A model generated the notes under the pieces. It ran no database searches. It was not told the DNA's origin and saw nothing but the letters and a program-made list of their open reading frames with translations. The position numbers and the translations under genes were made by a program. From the NCBI GenBank assembly GCA_023701265.1, contig JAMPXI010000013.1, positions 1-34,250 on the forward strand: 34,250 nucleotides of DNA. The letters are read 5' to 3'. The stretch is from Desulfuromonadales bacterium. GTDB lineage: Bacteria; Desulfobacterota; Desulfuromonadia; Desulfuromonadales; BM103. This document shows positions 1 through 6,651 of this stretch, one piece after another. Numbering within the stretch: position 1 is the first letter of the stretch; each line of letters opens with the position of its first letter.

Positions 1-27
1 CGGACCGGCCGCAGGCTTATCACGTGA

Positions 28-852
28 TTACTTGCGTACCGGCACAAAATTCTTGGCAACGATCGCCTGTCCTTCGGAGGAAAGCATGAAAGTTACAAAT
101 TCCTTAACTTCATCCTTGGGCAACCCTTTGGTAACCAGCAGCAGCGGCCGGGAAATCAGGTAAGCGCCGGACTGTATATTCTTGTCATCAGGAGCAAGAC
201 CATTGAGCGAGACAGCCTTGACCTTGGCCTGCACATCGCTGCTAGTCGCCGCCAGCAGCCCGAGGCTGACCGTGCAGATGCCGTTGGGGGTGTTGGCCAG
301 GTCGATGATCTGGTCGCGAGGTAAATCGATCTGCTTGAAGCCCGGACCAAAGGCCGCGCCGTCGAGAACCAGTTCCTGGAACATTTCGATGGTCGCCCGC
401 TTGCCGGTAAGAATTTCGGTATTAGGGGTGATCGGCGCGTCCTTGCCGCCAACTTCCTTCCAGTTCTTGATCTGTCCGGTGAAGATCCCCTTGAGCTGCT
501 CCTTGGTCAGATCCTTGACCGGATTGTCCTTGTGGATAAAGACGGCAATCGCATCGTAGCCGATGGTGGTGCCGATCAGCTTGTCCTTCTTCTCTTCGGG
601 TTTGAGTGGGCGCGAGGCACCGGCCAGAGGAACCTCACCGGCAAGCAGCGCCTTGATGCCTTTTCCGGAACCGGGCTCGTCCACTTTGGTGAACTTGATG
701 CCGGTCTTGGCCTCGAAGGCTGACACCGCACCGGCCTTCATAACCGAGGTGCCAATGGTGGAGGAACCGCTGTAGCTGATTTCGGCGGCCAGGGCCGGAA
801 CGGCCGCAATGACAAAGACCAGCAGGATCATCAGCGCAACAAGTTTTTTCAT
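28..852 (-). CDS. PstS-like phosphate (or related anion) binding protein
   Basis: A 274-residue periplasmic substrate-binding protein of the PstS/PBP-like family. Residues 1-22 form a signal peptide (MKK, hydrophobic core, cleavage after ALA). The mature protein begins with an SGSSTIG loop, the usual anion-binding loop of PstS proteins, followed by GSGKGIKALLAGEVPLAGASRP and the family's FTGQIKNWKEVGG segment. It would deliver phosphate or a similar oxyanion to an ABC permease. No pstC, pstA or pstB is visible; any would have to lie beyond the left edge, 27 bases downstream. The ATG at 852 is preceded by a strong AAAAGGAG. It follows cheW on the same strand after a 256-base gap with its own promoter-like signals, so it is probably a separate unit. 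Family is secure; the ligand is inferred. Confidence 0.85.
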   Translation of the reverse strand: MKKLVALMILLVFVIAAVPALAAEISYSGSSTIGTSVMKAGAVSAFEAKTGIKFTKVDEPGSGKGIKALLAGEVPLAGASRPLKPEEKKDKLIGTTIGYDAIAVFIHKDNPVKDLTKEQLKGIFTGQIKNWKEVGGKDAPITPNTEILTGKRATIEMFQELVLDGAAFGPGFKQIDLPRDQIIDLANTPNGICTVSLGLLAATSSDVQAKVKAVSLNGLAPDDKNIQSGAYLISRPLLLVTKGLPKDEVKEFVTFMLSSEGQAIVAKNFVPVRK

Positions 853-888
853 ACCTTACTCTCCTTTTGGTGGTGGTGTTGGCAGTGA

Positions 889-905
889 CTCCGGAGCTTC
901 CGGAG
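889..905. promoter_or_regulatory. Small hairpin in the pstS-like leader
   Basis: CTCCGGA and TCCGGAG are exact inverted arms around a 3-base loop, about 37 bases upstream of the pstS-like start. It would form in the 5' leader of the transcript. Function unknown; it may only affect mRNA stability. Confidence 0.3.
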
Positions 906-944
906 CCGCCGTGACTATTGAATTCAGCCGTTGGCTAACGAGTG

Positions 945-970
945 ATTATATTAATTCAATTATCGTGCCC
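945..970 (-). promoter_or_regulatory. Candidate promoter region of the pstS-like gene
   Basis: On the minus strand, positions 950-945 read TATAAT, a perfect sigma-70 -10 box, but the sequence 17 bases upstream (TTAGGG) is a poor -35. Overlapping it, positions 970-955 read GGGCACGATAATTGAA, which matches the sigma-54 consensus TGGCACG-N4-TTGCW except at the first base and the -12 C. A weak -35 next to a good -10 suggests an activator-dependent promoter; I could not find a convincing Pho box. Which sigma factor is used cannot be decided by eye. Confidence 0.4.
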
Positions 971-1108
971 TAACACTTTTCTCGGGTGACATGCTCCAAG
1001 CGACTGAATTATCGGCACCCGTTCTGCGGACGGCCGCAATAAAAACAACGGAGCAGTTATCCTCCCCTGCCAAATAGCGACAAATTCACTCCAAATAACC
1101 GGAATGGC

Positions 1109-1603
1109 CTAAACCTCCGCGACGGCCCCCGTTTCCTGCACCAGCGTCAACTCCTCACTGCTGAACACCCGGTCGATCTCCAGCAGGATCAGGAACTGGT
1201 CGTCCAACTTCCCCATGCCGGCAATGAATTCGGTCTTCAGCTTCGTTCCCAGGCGCGGCGCCGGCTCGATCAGATCGTCGCGCAACTCCAGCACCTCGCG
1301 AACCGAATCCGCCAACCCGCCCACGGTCAGCACCTCGCCGTCAACCTGCACCTCAATCACGATGATGCAGCTGTCCCGCGTGGTCTCGGCCTTTGGCAAC
1401 CCCATCTTCACCCGCAAGTCGACGACCGGCACCACCTGGCCGCGCAGGTTGATCACCCCGAGCAAGTAGTCCGGCGTCTGCGGCACCTTGGTCACCGGCA
1501 CCAGGTCGAGAATCTCCCGGGCCCGCGTCACCTCAACGCCGAACAACTCTTCGCCGAGGCAGAAGGTCACGTACTGTCGGCTCTCGCCAGTCTCCGCCGC
1601 CAT
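1109..1603 (-). CDS. cheW: CheW chemotaxis coupling protein
   Basis: CheW-domain adaptor of 164 residues that links MCP receptors to the P5 domain of CheA. The whole protein is one CheW fold: YVTFCLGEELFGVEVTRARE near residue 10, VPQTPDYLLGVINLRGQVVPVVDLR around 37-65, and the C-terminal VLLEIDRVFS segment. I chose the ATG at 1603 because AAAGGGGGGG lies just upstream; an in-frame TTG at 1621, overlapping the MCP stop, would add six residues. It lies directly downstream of the MCP gene (stop at 1618), so receptor and adaptor are almost certainly co-transcribed. The family call is firm. Confidence 0.95.
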   Translation of the reverse strand: MAAETGESRQYVTFCLGEELFGVEVTRAREILDLVPVTKVPQTPDYLLGVINLRGQVVPVVDLRVKMGLPKAETTRDSCIIVIEVQVDGEVLTVGGLADSVREVLELRDDLIEPAPRLGTKLKTEFIAGMGKLDDQFLILLEIDRVFSSEELTLVQETGAVAEV

Positions 1604-1617
1604 GAGTTCCCCCCCTT

Positions 1618-3441
1618 TCAATACTGTTCGAATTCTTCGTCCAGGTCATCCCGGCGGCCGGCGGCTTCCATGGGTTTTCTGGCCCCACTCCTGCTTCCCA
1701 CAGGCATCTGCAAATGGGCAACCTGCGGCTGAGCCTTGCGCTGGGCGCCCTTGTAGCTTACCCGACCGCGGGAGGCCTCATCGACGACGAAGAATCCGAT
1801 CATCTCCGCCAACTGCTCGGCCTGGCCGGACAACTCCTCGGCCGTGGATGCCATCTCCTCGGAGGCAGAAGCATTCTGCTGGATGACCGAATCGAGCTGC
1901 TGGATGCTCTTGCTGATCTGCTCGGCCCCGGCATCCTGTTCGCGGCTGGCGGCGGCGATCTCCTGCACCAGTTCGGCGGTCTTCTGGATGTTCGGCACAA
2001 TCGCGGTCAGCATCCGTCCGGCCAACTCCGCCACCGCCACACTGCTGGTTGACAATTCATTGATCTCACCGGCGGCCTTCTGGCTGCGTTCGGCCAGCTT
2101 GCGCACTTCGGCCGCCACGACCGCAAAACCCCTGCCGTGTTCACCGGCCCGCGCTGCTTCAATGGCCGCGTTCAGCGCCAACAGGTTGGTCTGCCGCGCG
2201 ATCTCCTCGATGATGTTGATCTTGGCAGCAATCTCCTTCATCGCCTTGACCGTATCCGCCACCGATTTGCCGCCCTCGGCGGCATCCTTTGCCGACTGGA
2301 TGGCGATCTTCTCGGTCTGCACGGCGTTGTCGGCGTTCTGGCGGATGTTGGCGGTCATCTGCTCGATGCTGGATGAGGCTTCTTCGGCGGCCGCCGCCTG
2401 TTCGCTGGCCCCCTGCGACATCTCTTCCGAGGAGGCGCTCATTGCCTGCGAGCCGGAAGAAACATTCTCGATGGCGCCGCGCACCTGGCCGATCACGTCG
2501 CGCAGCTTGGTTGCCATGTTCGAAAGCGCCCTGCCGAGCTGGTCCTTCTCCGAGGAGAGCTTGACATCGACTGTCAGATTCCCCTTGGCGATCTCCCCAG
2601 CCACATCGGCCTGCCTGGCCAGGCTCTCGGCCATGCCGTCGAGGGCAGTGGCCAACTGGCCGATCTCGTCCTTGCGCTGCATATTCAGACGAGCGCTGAA
2701 ATCACCCCTGGCCACTTCCTCGGCAAGCTGCACCCCCTTGGCCATCGGCCGGGCGATGCTGCGGGCAATCAGGAAACCGAACACCATCGAGATGACAATG
2801 GCAAACAGCACGACCACGACTGCAACGATTTTGAGTTTGGCGGCCATGGCCGTGGCTTCGGCGGTCCGGTCATCCGCCAGTTTGTCGGCCATCTGAAAGA
2901 TCTGGTCCATCTGCTCCATCAGATCGTTGAACGCCACGCGACTATCTCCGAAGGCGATGTCACTGGCATTTTCCAGGTGCGCCATGGCAGCACGCTCCTG
3001 CTCACTGGCCACTTGGACATTCAGTCGCTCGACGTTGATTTGGGAGAGTTCGGCAACCAGCTGCTCATGGGTTTTGCGCCACTCAGGGAGAATCTGCTTG
3101 GCCTCGTTCCACAGGGTTTGCTCCTCCGTCTCCTTTTCGACCTTGTCGTAGATGTTCCAACCCTCCTCGAGGTCGGCCCAGCGTTCTTTGAGCTTGCCGG
3201 CCTCGGCGATGCGGTCCTGGTTGCTGAGAGCCGGATTGATCATGGTGCGCTCGGCAGATTTGACGGCATTCATCCCTTCCATGACCATCCCGATCCCCTT
3301 GGTCGCCATCAGGTGGTTCTCGCCGACATCAATCAAACCTTCTTCAACATTGTTGATCCCGTACCAGCCGACGATGCCGACGATGGCGCAGATGGCCGCA
3401 ACGACCCCGAACGCTCCGACCAGTTTTGCAAATATTTTCAT
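1618..3441 (-). CDS. Membrane methyl-accepting chemotaxis protein
   Basis: A 607-residue transmembrane chemoreceptor. TM1 lies at about residues 7-28, a mostly helical four-helix-bundle-type periplasmic sensor at 29-203, TM2 at 204-227, a HAMP domain at about 228-280 and a second HAMP-like segment at about 281-325. The cytoplasmic hairpin has a fully conserved tip ([20 protein letters not shown] at 417-436, then [15 protein letters not shown]), where CheA and CheW bind. A flexible Arg/Gly/Pro-rich tail from about residue 555 ends in EFEQY, which fits the aromatic-x-x-aromatic pentapeptide that tethers CheR in some receptors. The start has GGAGG seven bases upstream. A 138-base gap containing a large hairpin separates it from the upstream cheA operon. 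The ligand is unknown. Confidence 0.95.
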   Translation of the reverse strand: MKIFAKLVGAFGVVAAICAIVGIVGWYGINNVEEGLIDVGENHLMATKGIGMVMEGMNAVKSAERTMINPALSNQDRIAEAGKLKERWADLEEGWNIYDKVEKETEEQTLWNEAKQILPEWRKTHEQLVAELSQINVERLNVQVASEQERAAMAHLENASDIAFGDSRVAFNDLMEQMDQIFQMADKLADDRTAEATAMAAKLKIVAVVVVLFAIVISMVFGFLIARSIARPMAKGVQLAEEVARGDFSARLNMQRKDEIGQLATALDGMAESLARQADVAGEIAKGNLTVDVKLSSEKDQLGRALSNMATKLRDVIGQVRGAIENVSSGSQAMSASSEEMSQGASEQAAAAEEASSSIEQMTANIRQNADNAVQTEKIAIQSAKDAAEGGKSVADTVKAMKEIAAKINIIEEIARQTNLLALNAAIEAARAGEHGRGFAVVAAEVRKLAERSQKAAGEINELSTSSVAVAELAGRMLTAIVPNIQKTAELVQEIAAASREQDAGAEQISKSIQQLDSVIQQNASASEEMASTAEELSGQAEQLAEMIGFFVVDEASRGRVSYKGAQRKAQPQVAHLQMPVGSRSGARKPMEAAGRRDDLDEEFEQY

Positions 3442-3532
3442 AACGACTCCTCCGCCTGCGAAAAAGGAAAGTCAGCCTCGAACGCGTCCTGACAGGTTAA
3501 ATGTAAGCTTTTCCTGATACATCACGCTAAAC

Positions 3533-3574
3533 AGGCGCCGGGAGAGGATGGCAAGCCATCGTAGCCCGGCGCCT
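3533..3574 (-). terminator. Large hairpin after the cheYA unit, possible terminator
   Basis: AGGCGCCGGG (3533-3542) pairs exactly with CCCGGCGCCT (3565-3574). Nested inside, GATGGC and GCCATC (3547-3560) form a second stem around an AA loop. It begins six bases after the stop codon of the KOW-like gene. There is no good T-run on the minus strand (only TGTTTA), so it may be an imperfect terminator, an attenuator or an mRNA-stabilising element between cheA and the MCP gene. Confidence 0.5.
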
Positions 3575-3579
3575 CACTG

Positions 3580-3777
3580 CTATTTCAACGTCTCAAGCTT
3601 CTGCTCGGCCACAAACCAGAACACCTCCTGATCAAGCAGAACCTGAACCTCACCGTCCTTGATCCTGAAGACGACCCCTTCCAGACCGTCCAGTCTCGAA
3701 CCATCGTGGATTTTGACCTTGTCGCCGTAATGCAACGGGGCGCGGACGACGGCACTGTGCTCGAGGGTCATTTCCAT
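3580..3777 (-). CDS. Small KOW/SH3-like beta-barrel protein in the che operon
   Basis: A 65-residue protein. Residues 16-62 read like a KOW-type small beta-barrel: HYGDKVKIHDG, then LDGLEGVVFRIKDGEVQVLLD and a final strand ending FVAEQKLETL. KOW domains usually bind nucleic acid or proteins, but nothing shows the partner here. Two starts are possible: ATG at 3777, or ATG at 3771, which overlaps the CheA stop as ATGA and would be translationally coupled to it. Either way it is expressed with CheA. It has no signal peptide or membrane segment. The fold call is moderate and the role unknown. Confidence 0.75.
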   Translation of the reverse strand: MEMTLEHSAVVRAPLHYGDKVKIHDGSRLDGLEGVVFRIKDGEVQVLLDQEVFWFVAEQKLETLK

Positions 3778-5861
3778 GCAACCTGTTCTCGCTGCTCGGC
3801 CCGTTCGGCCAGTTGCGGCAGGTCGAGGATCAGGGCCACGTGGCCATCGCCGAGGATGGTTGCTCCGGAGATCCCGCTGACCCCGTGATAGAAACGCCCG
3901 AGATTCTTGATCACCGTCTGGTGTTCGCCGACCACGTGGTCGACCAGAAAACCGACCCGCTTGCCTTCCAGGCGGGCGATGACCACCTGTTCCATCTCCG
4001 GGTGTTCGCCACCGACCGCGAAGGTCTCGCGCAGCGGTATGAAGGGGACGATTTCGTCACGGACATTGACCAGGTCGCGCCCGTGGGTCGCCGCCCTATC
4101 CGTCCGGGTCAGGGCGATACACTCCTCGACATCGGCCAGCGGCATGATGAACTGCTCGCCGCCGACGCTGACCATCAGGCCGTCGATGATCGCCAGGGTC
4201 AGCGGCAGTTTGAGAGTGAAGCAGCTGCCGCGCCCTGGCTGGCTGCCCACCTCGACGCTGCCGCGCAGGCTTTCGATGGCCTGACGGACCACATCCATGC
4301 CGACGCCGCGCCCACTGACGTTCGACACCTGCTCGGCGGTCGAAAAACCGGGGAGGAAGATCAGGTTGAAAATCTCCCGATCGCTCACTTCGGCCTGCGG
4401 CGCAAGCAGGCCCCGCTCGATCGCCTTGGCGCGGATCCTGTCGCGGTCGAGCCCCATCCCGTCGTCGGCCACGCTGATCAGCACGTTGGCCCCGGAATGC
4501 TCGGCGGACAGGGTGATCCGCCCCTTGGCCGACTTGCCGGCAACGCGGCGGGCTTCGGGAGCTTCGATGCCATGACCGATGCAGTTGCGGATCAGGTGCA
4601 CCAGCGGGTCGCCAAGGCGTTCGATCACGGTCTTGTCGAGCTCGGTCTCACCCCCTTCGGTGAAGAGCATGACGTCCTTGCCCAGTTCGTCGCCAAGATC
4701 GCGAACCAGGCGCTTGAAGCGGCTGAACGTGCTGCCGATCGGCAGCATGCGGATGGTCAGCACCTGGTCGCGCAACTCCCAGGTCAGGCGCTCGACCTCT
4801 TCGGCCACCGCCAGCAGGGCGGCATCCTCGCGTCCGTTGGAAAGCTGACTGAGACGGGCCTGGACGGTCACCATTTCGCCGATCAGGTTGACCAGCTTGT
4901 CGAGCCGCTCGGACTTGACCCGGATGCTGTCGCTGGTCTCGACCGCCTGCCGCTCCCGGCGCAGACGCTGCACCCGGTCTTGCTCGGCCAGGGCCGAATC
5001 GACTTGCCCGCCGGCGACCACACCGGCAGCGATCAACGTTTCCCCAAGACGTTTTTTCTCCGCCAGGAACTTTTCGAGGTCCTCTTCCGGCAGGTCACCG
5101 CGTTCGACCAGGATTTCGCCAAGCTTCTTGTAGTCGCCGGCATCGTCGAGCAGGCCGTCAGCATCGATCATCTGCACGCTCAGTTCGCAATCGTCCTCGA
5201 CAAAAATGAAGACGTCGCGGATGGCGTTTTCGTCCTCGGCGGTCGTCAGGATCACGTCCCAATAGACGTGGCACTCCTCGGGGTCAAGCTGATCGAGGGG
5301 GGGAACCTTGTCGAGTTGGGCGACCACCACGGCATCGCCGAGGCGGCAGAGCTCGCCGAGCAGCAGCTGCGGTTGAATTCCCTGGCGGAAGATGCCGGGG
5401 CCGGGGCGAAAGCGAATCCGGTAGGTCGACAGCCCCGAGCTGACGCCGTCCGTCAGCAGGCTCGAGCCACCGGCTGATGAGGCAGTCTCTCCCAAACGCT
5501 GGCGAAAAGCCGCCAGCAGATGGGACACCCGGGCGGGATCGACGGGCGCACCGCCGAACTCGGCCTCGATCAACAGCCGCAGCAGATCCTTGGCCGCCAG
5601 TGTCAGGCTGACCAGTTCGCGGTCGAGGGGATGCTCGCCGGAGCGCACTTCCTCGAAGGTCGTTTCAGCCTCGTGACACAACTCGGCTACGACATCGAAC
5701 CCGGCCAGGCCGCCGGCTCCCTTGAGGGTATGCAGGGCGCGGAAGACCCGATCGACCAGAGACGTCTCCTCGGGGGTCTCCTCGAGGGCCAGCAGGGCGG
5801 CCTCGAGTTCCTGCAGCAACTCGGCCGCTTCGTCGCGGAAGGTATCGGCGATGCTGCTCAT
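3768..5861 (-). CDS. cheA: CheA chemotaxis histidine kinase
   Basis: A 697-residue CheA. Residues 1-120 form the P1 HPt domain, with the phospho-accepting His44 in ALHTLKGAGG. Residues 145-235 are a beta-alpha domain in the P2 position. Residues 246-294 hold two repeated LG-x2-L-x3-G motifs (see findings). P3 dimerisation is at about 312-375, and the P4 ATPase follows with N-box HLIRNCIGHGIE (422-433), G1 VADDGMGLD and G2 GRGVGMDV. The CheW-like P5 runs from about 555 to 690. The N-box has Gly429 where most CheA proteins have Asp (IDHG); the Asn and His residues remain. It phosphorylates CheY, whose stop codon overlaps the cheA start (ATGA). Kinase identity is firm. Confidence 0.97.
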   Translation of the reverse strand: MSSIADTFRDEAAELLQELEAALLALEETPEETSLVDRVFRALHTLKGAGGLAGFDVVAELCHEAETTFEEVRSGEHPLDRELVSLTLAAKDLLRLLIEAEFGGAPVDPARVSHLLAAFRQRLGETASSAGGSSLLTDGVSSGLSTYRIRFRPGPGIFRQGIQPQLLLGELCRLGDAVVVAQLDKVPPLDQLDPEECHVYWDVILTTAEDENAIRDVFIFVEDDCELSVQMIDADGLLDDAGDYKKLGEILVERGDLPEEDLEKFLAEKKRLGETLIAAGVVAGGQVDSALAEQDRVQRLRRERQAVETSDSIRVKSERLDKLVNLIGEMVTVQARLSQLSNGREDAALLAVAEEVERLTWELRDQVLTIRMLPIGSTFSRFKRLVRDLGDELGKDVMLFTEGGETELDKTVIERLGDPLVHLIRNCIGHGIEAPEARRVAGKSAKGRITLSAEHSGANVLISVADDGMGLDRDRIRAKAIERGLLAPQAEVSDREIFNLIFLPGFSTAEQVSNVSGRGVGMDVVRQAIESLRGSVEVGSQPGRGSCFTLKLPLTLAIIDGLMVSVGGEQFIMPLADVEECIALTRTDRAATHGRDLVNVRDEIVPFIPLRETFAVGGEHPEMEQVVIARLEGKRVGFLVDHVVGEHQTVIKNLGRFYHGVSGISGATILGDGHVALILDLPQLAERAEQREQVAWK

Positions 5862-6226
5862 GCCGGACAGATCATCCGGATGACAGCCAATAACTGTTCA
5901 GGCTTGAACGGCTTGACAATCCACCCGGAAGCACCGGCGGCCTTCCCTTCCTGCTTCTTCTCCGGCTGCGACTCGGTCGTCAGCATGATGATCGGCATGA
6001 AGCGGTTTCCCGGACTTTGCCGAACGTGCTTGATCAGGTCGATGCCATCCATGTTCGGCATATTCAGGTCGGTCACCATCATGTCGACTGAAGTCCTGCC
6101 CAGCTTGTCAAGAGCATCCTTGCCATCGACCGCCTCGACCACCTCGTAGCCGGCGCCTTCCAGAGTCATTTGCAGAACCTGACGCACCGTCGCTGAATCA
6201 TCGACAGCCATTACGCGCTTCCCCAT
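5858..6226 (-). CDS. cheY: CheY single-domain response regulator
   Basis: A 122-residue stand-alone receiver. All active-site residues are visible: acidic pair Asp9-Asp10, phospho-acceptor Asp53 (VTDLNMPNMDG), Thr83/84 and Lys105 (VKPF). It has no output domain, so it should act by protein contact as the phosphorylated output of CheA. Its TGA overlaps the cheA ATG, so the two are coupled. The ATG at 6226 has a strong GGGGAGGT six bases upstream. It is the only canonical receiver within the che cluster; the other receiver-like protein there (8396-8818) lacks the acceptor. Whether its target is a flagellar switch, type IV pilus motor or other effector is not shown. Confidence 0.95.
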   Translation of the reverse strand: MGKRVMAVDDSATVRQVLQMTLEGAGYEVVEAVDGKDALDKLGRTSVDMMVTDLNMPNMDGIDLIKHVRQSPGNRFMPIIMLTTESQPEKKQEGKAAGASGWIVKPFKPEQLLAVIRMICPA

Positions 6227-6270
6227 GATCTACCTCCCCGTCACATCCCGTGTTAAAAATCCTATCATGG

Positions 6271-6296
6271 ATGATTATTCATACAGCACTAATCAT
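6271..6296. promoter_or_regulatory. Inverted repeat between STAS gene and cheY
   Basis: ATGATTA (6271-6277) and TAATCAT (6290-6296) are exact inverted arms with a 12-base gap, 19 bases centre to centre. The right arm overlaps the STAS stop codon. It could be a protein-binding dyad or an mRNA hairpin controlling cheY expression. Weak evidence; AT-rich dyads arise by chance. Confidence 0.25.
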
Positions 6297-6634
6297 GCCA
6301 TTTTTATCCAAAAGCAGGGGACATCCCTGCCGATACGGCACAACTCACCACGGACGAAACCTGCCGCTCGCGCCAGTTCACGGGGGCGCTCGCCAATTCC
6401 GTCCAACAACAGCTCCTTGCCGTGTGCAACCGCAAAACGATGGGCAGCGCACAGCAACTGCAGACCGGCGATATCGACATCGTTTGCGGTACCGAGATCG
6501 AGCACCACCTGCTCGGAGGTTTCGAAGCCCCGCAGGAGTGCTTCGCTGACTTCGCGAACAGCAGCGACGGTCAGTCCTTCTTCAACCATCAGTCTGCCTG
6601 TCCGCCGTTTCTCATCACTGGACCATTTCGCCAT
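6293..6634 (-). CDS. STAS-domain protein of the chemosensory operon
   Basis: A 113-residue single STAS domain of the SpoIIAA/MlaB-like type. The diagnostic strand-loop-helix is DLGTANDVDIAGLQLLCAAH (47-66). In SpoIIAA the loop reads D-S-S-G-L and the second Ser is phosphorylated; here the same place reads D-I-A-G-L, so there is no phospho-acceptor. It is therefore more likely a constitutive binding module than a phospho-switch. The first strand (GRLMVEEGLT, from residue 13) argues for the start at 6634 rather than the internal ATG at residue 16. It lies 17 bases after the MCP-like gene and 66 before cheY, clearly in the same operon. The partner is unknown. Confidence 0.85.
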   Translation of the reverse strand: MAKWSSDEKRRTGRLMVEEGLTVAAVREVSEALLRGFETSEQVVLDLGTANDVDIAGLQLLCAAHRFAVAHGKELLLDGIGERPRELARAAGFVRGELCRIGRDVPCFWIKMA

Positions 6635-6651
6635 ATTCGTTCACATCCGGG

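Noticed and set aside
422-433. CheA N-box change (Gly429 for Asp) as evidence of a dead kinase; positions here are residues
   Set aside because: The nucleotide-binding Asn and His, the G1 and G2 boxes and His44 are all intact, so loss of activity is not supported.
900-1108. Pho box upstream of the pstS-like gene
   Set aside because: I looked for paired CTGTCAT-type 7-mers with 11-base periodicity and found none convincing; only an isolated GGTGACA/TGTCACC-like word occurs near 985.
3813-5477. Long plus-strand open frame (554 codons) opposite cheA
   Set aside because: It is a shadow of the CheA reading frame in GC-rich DNA; its translation has no recognisable domain and CheA is certain.
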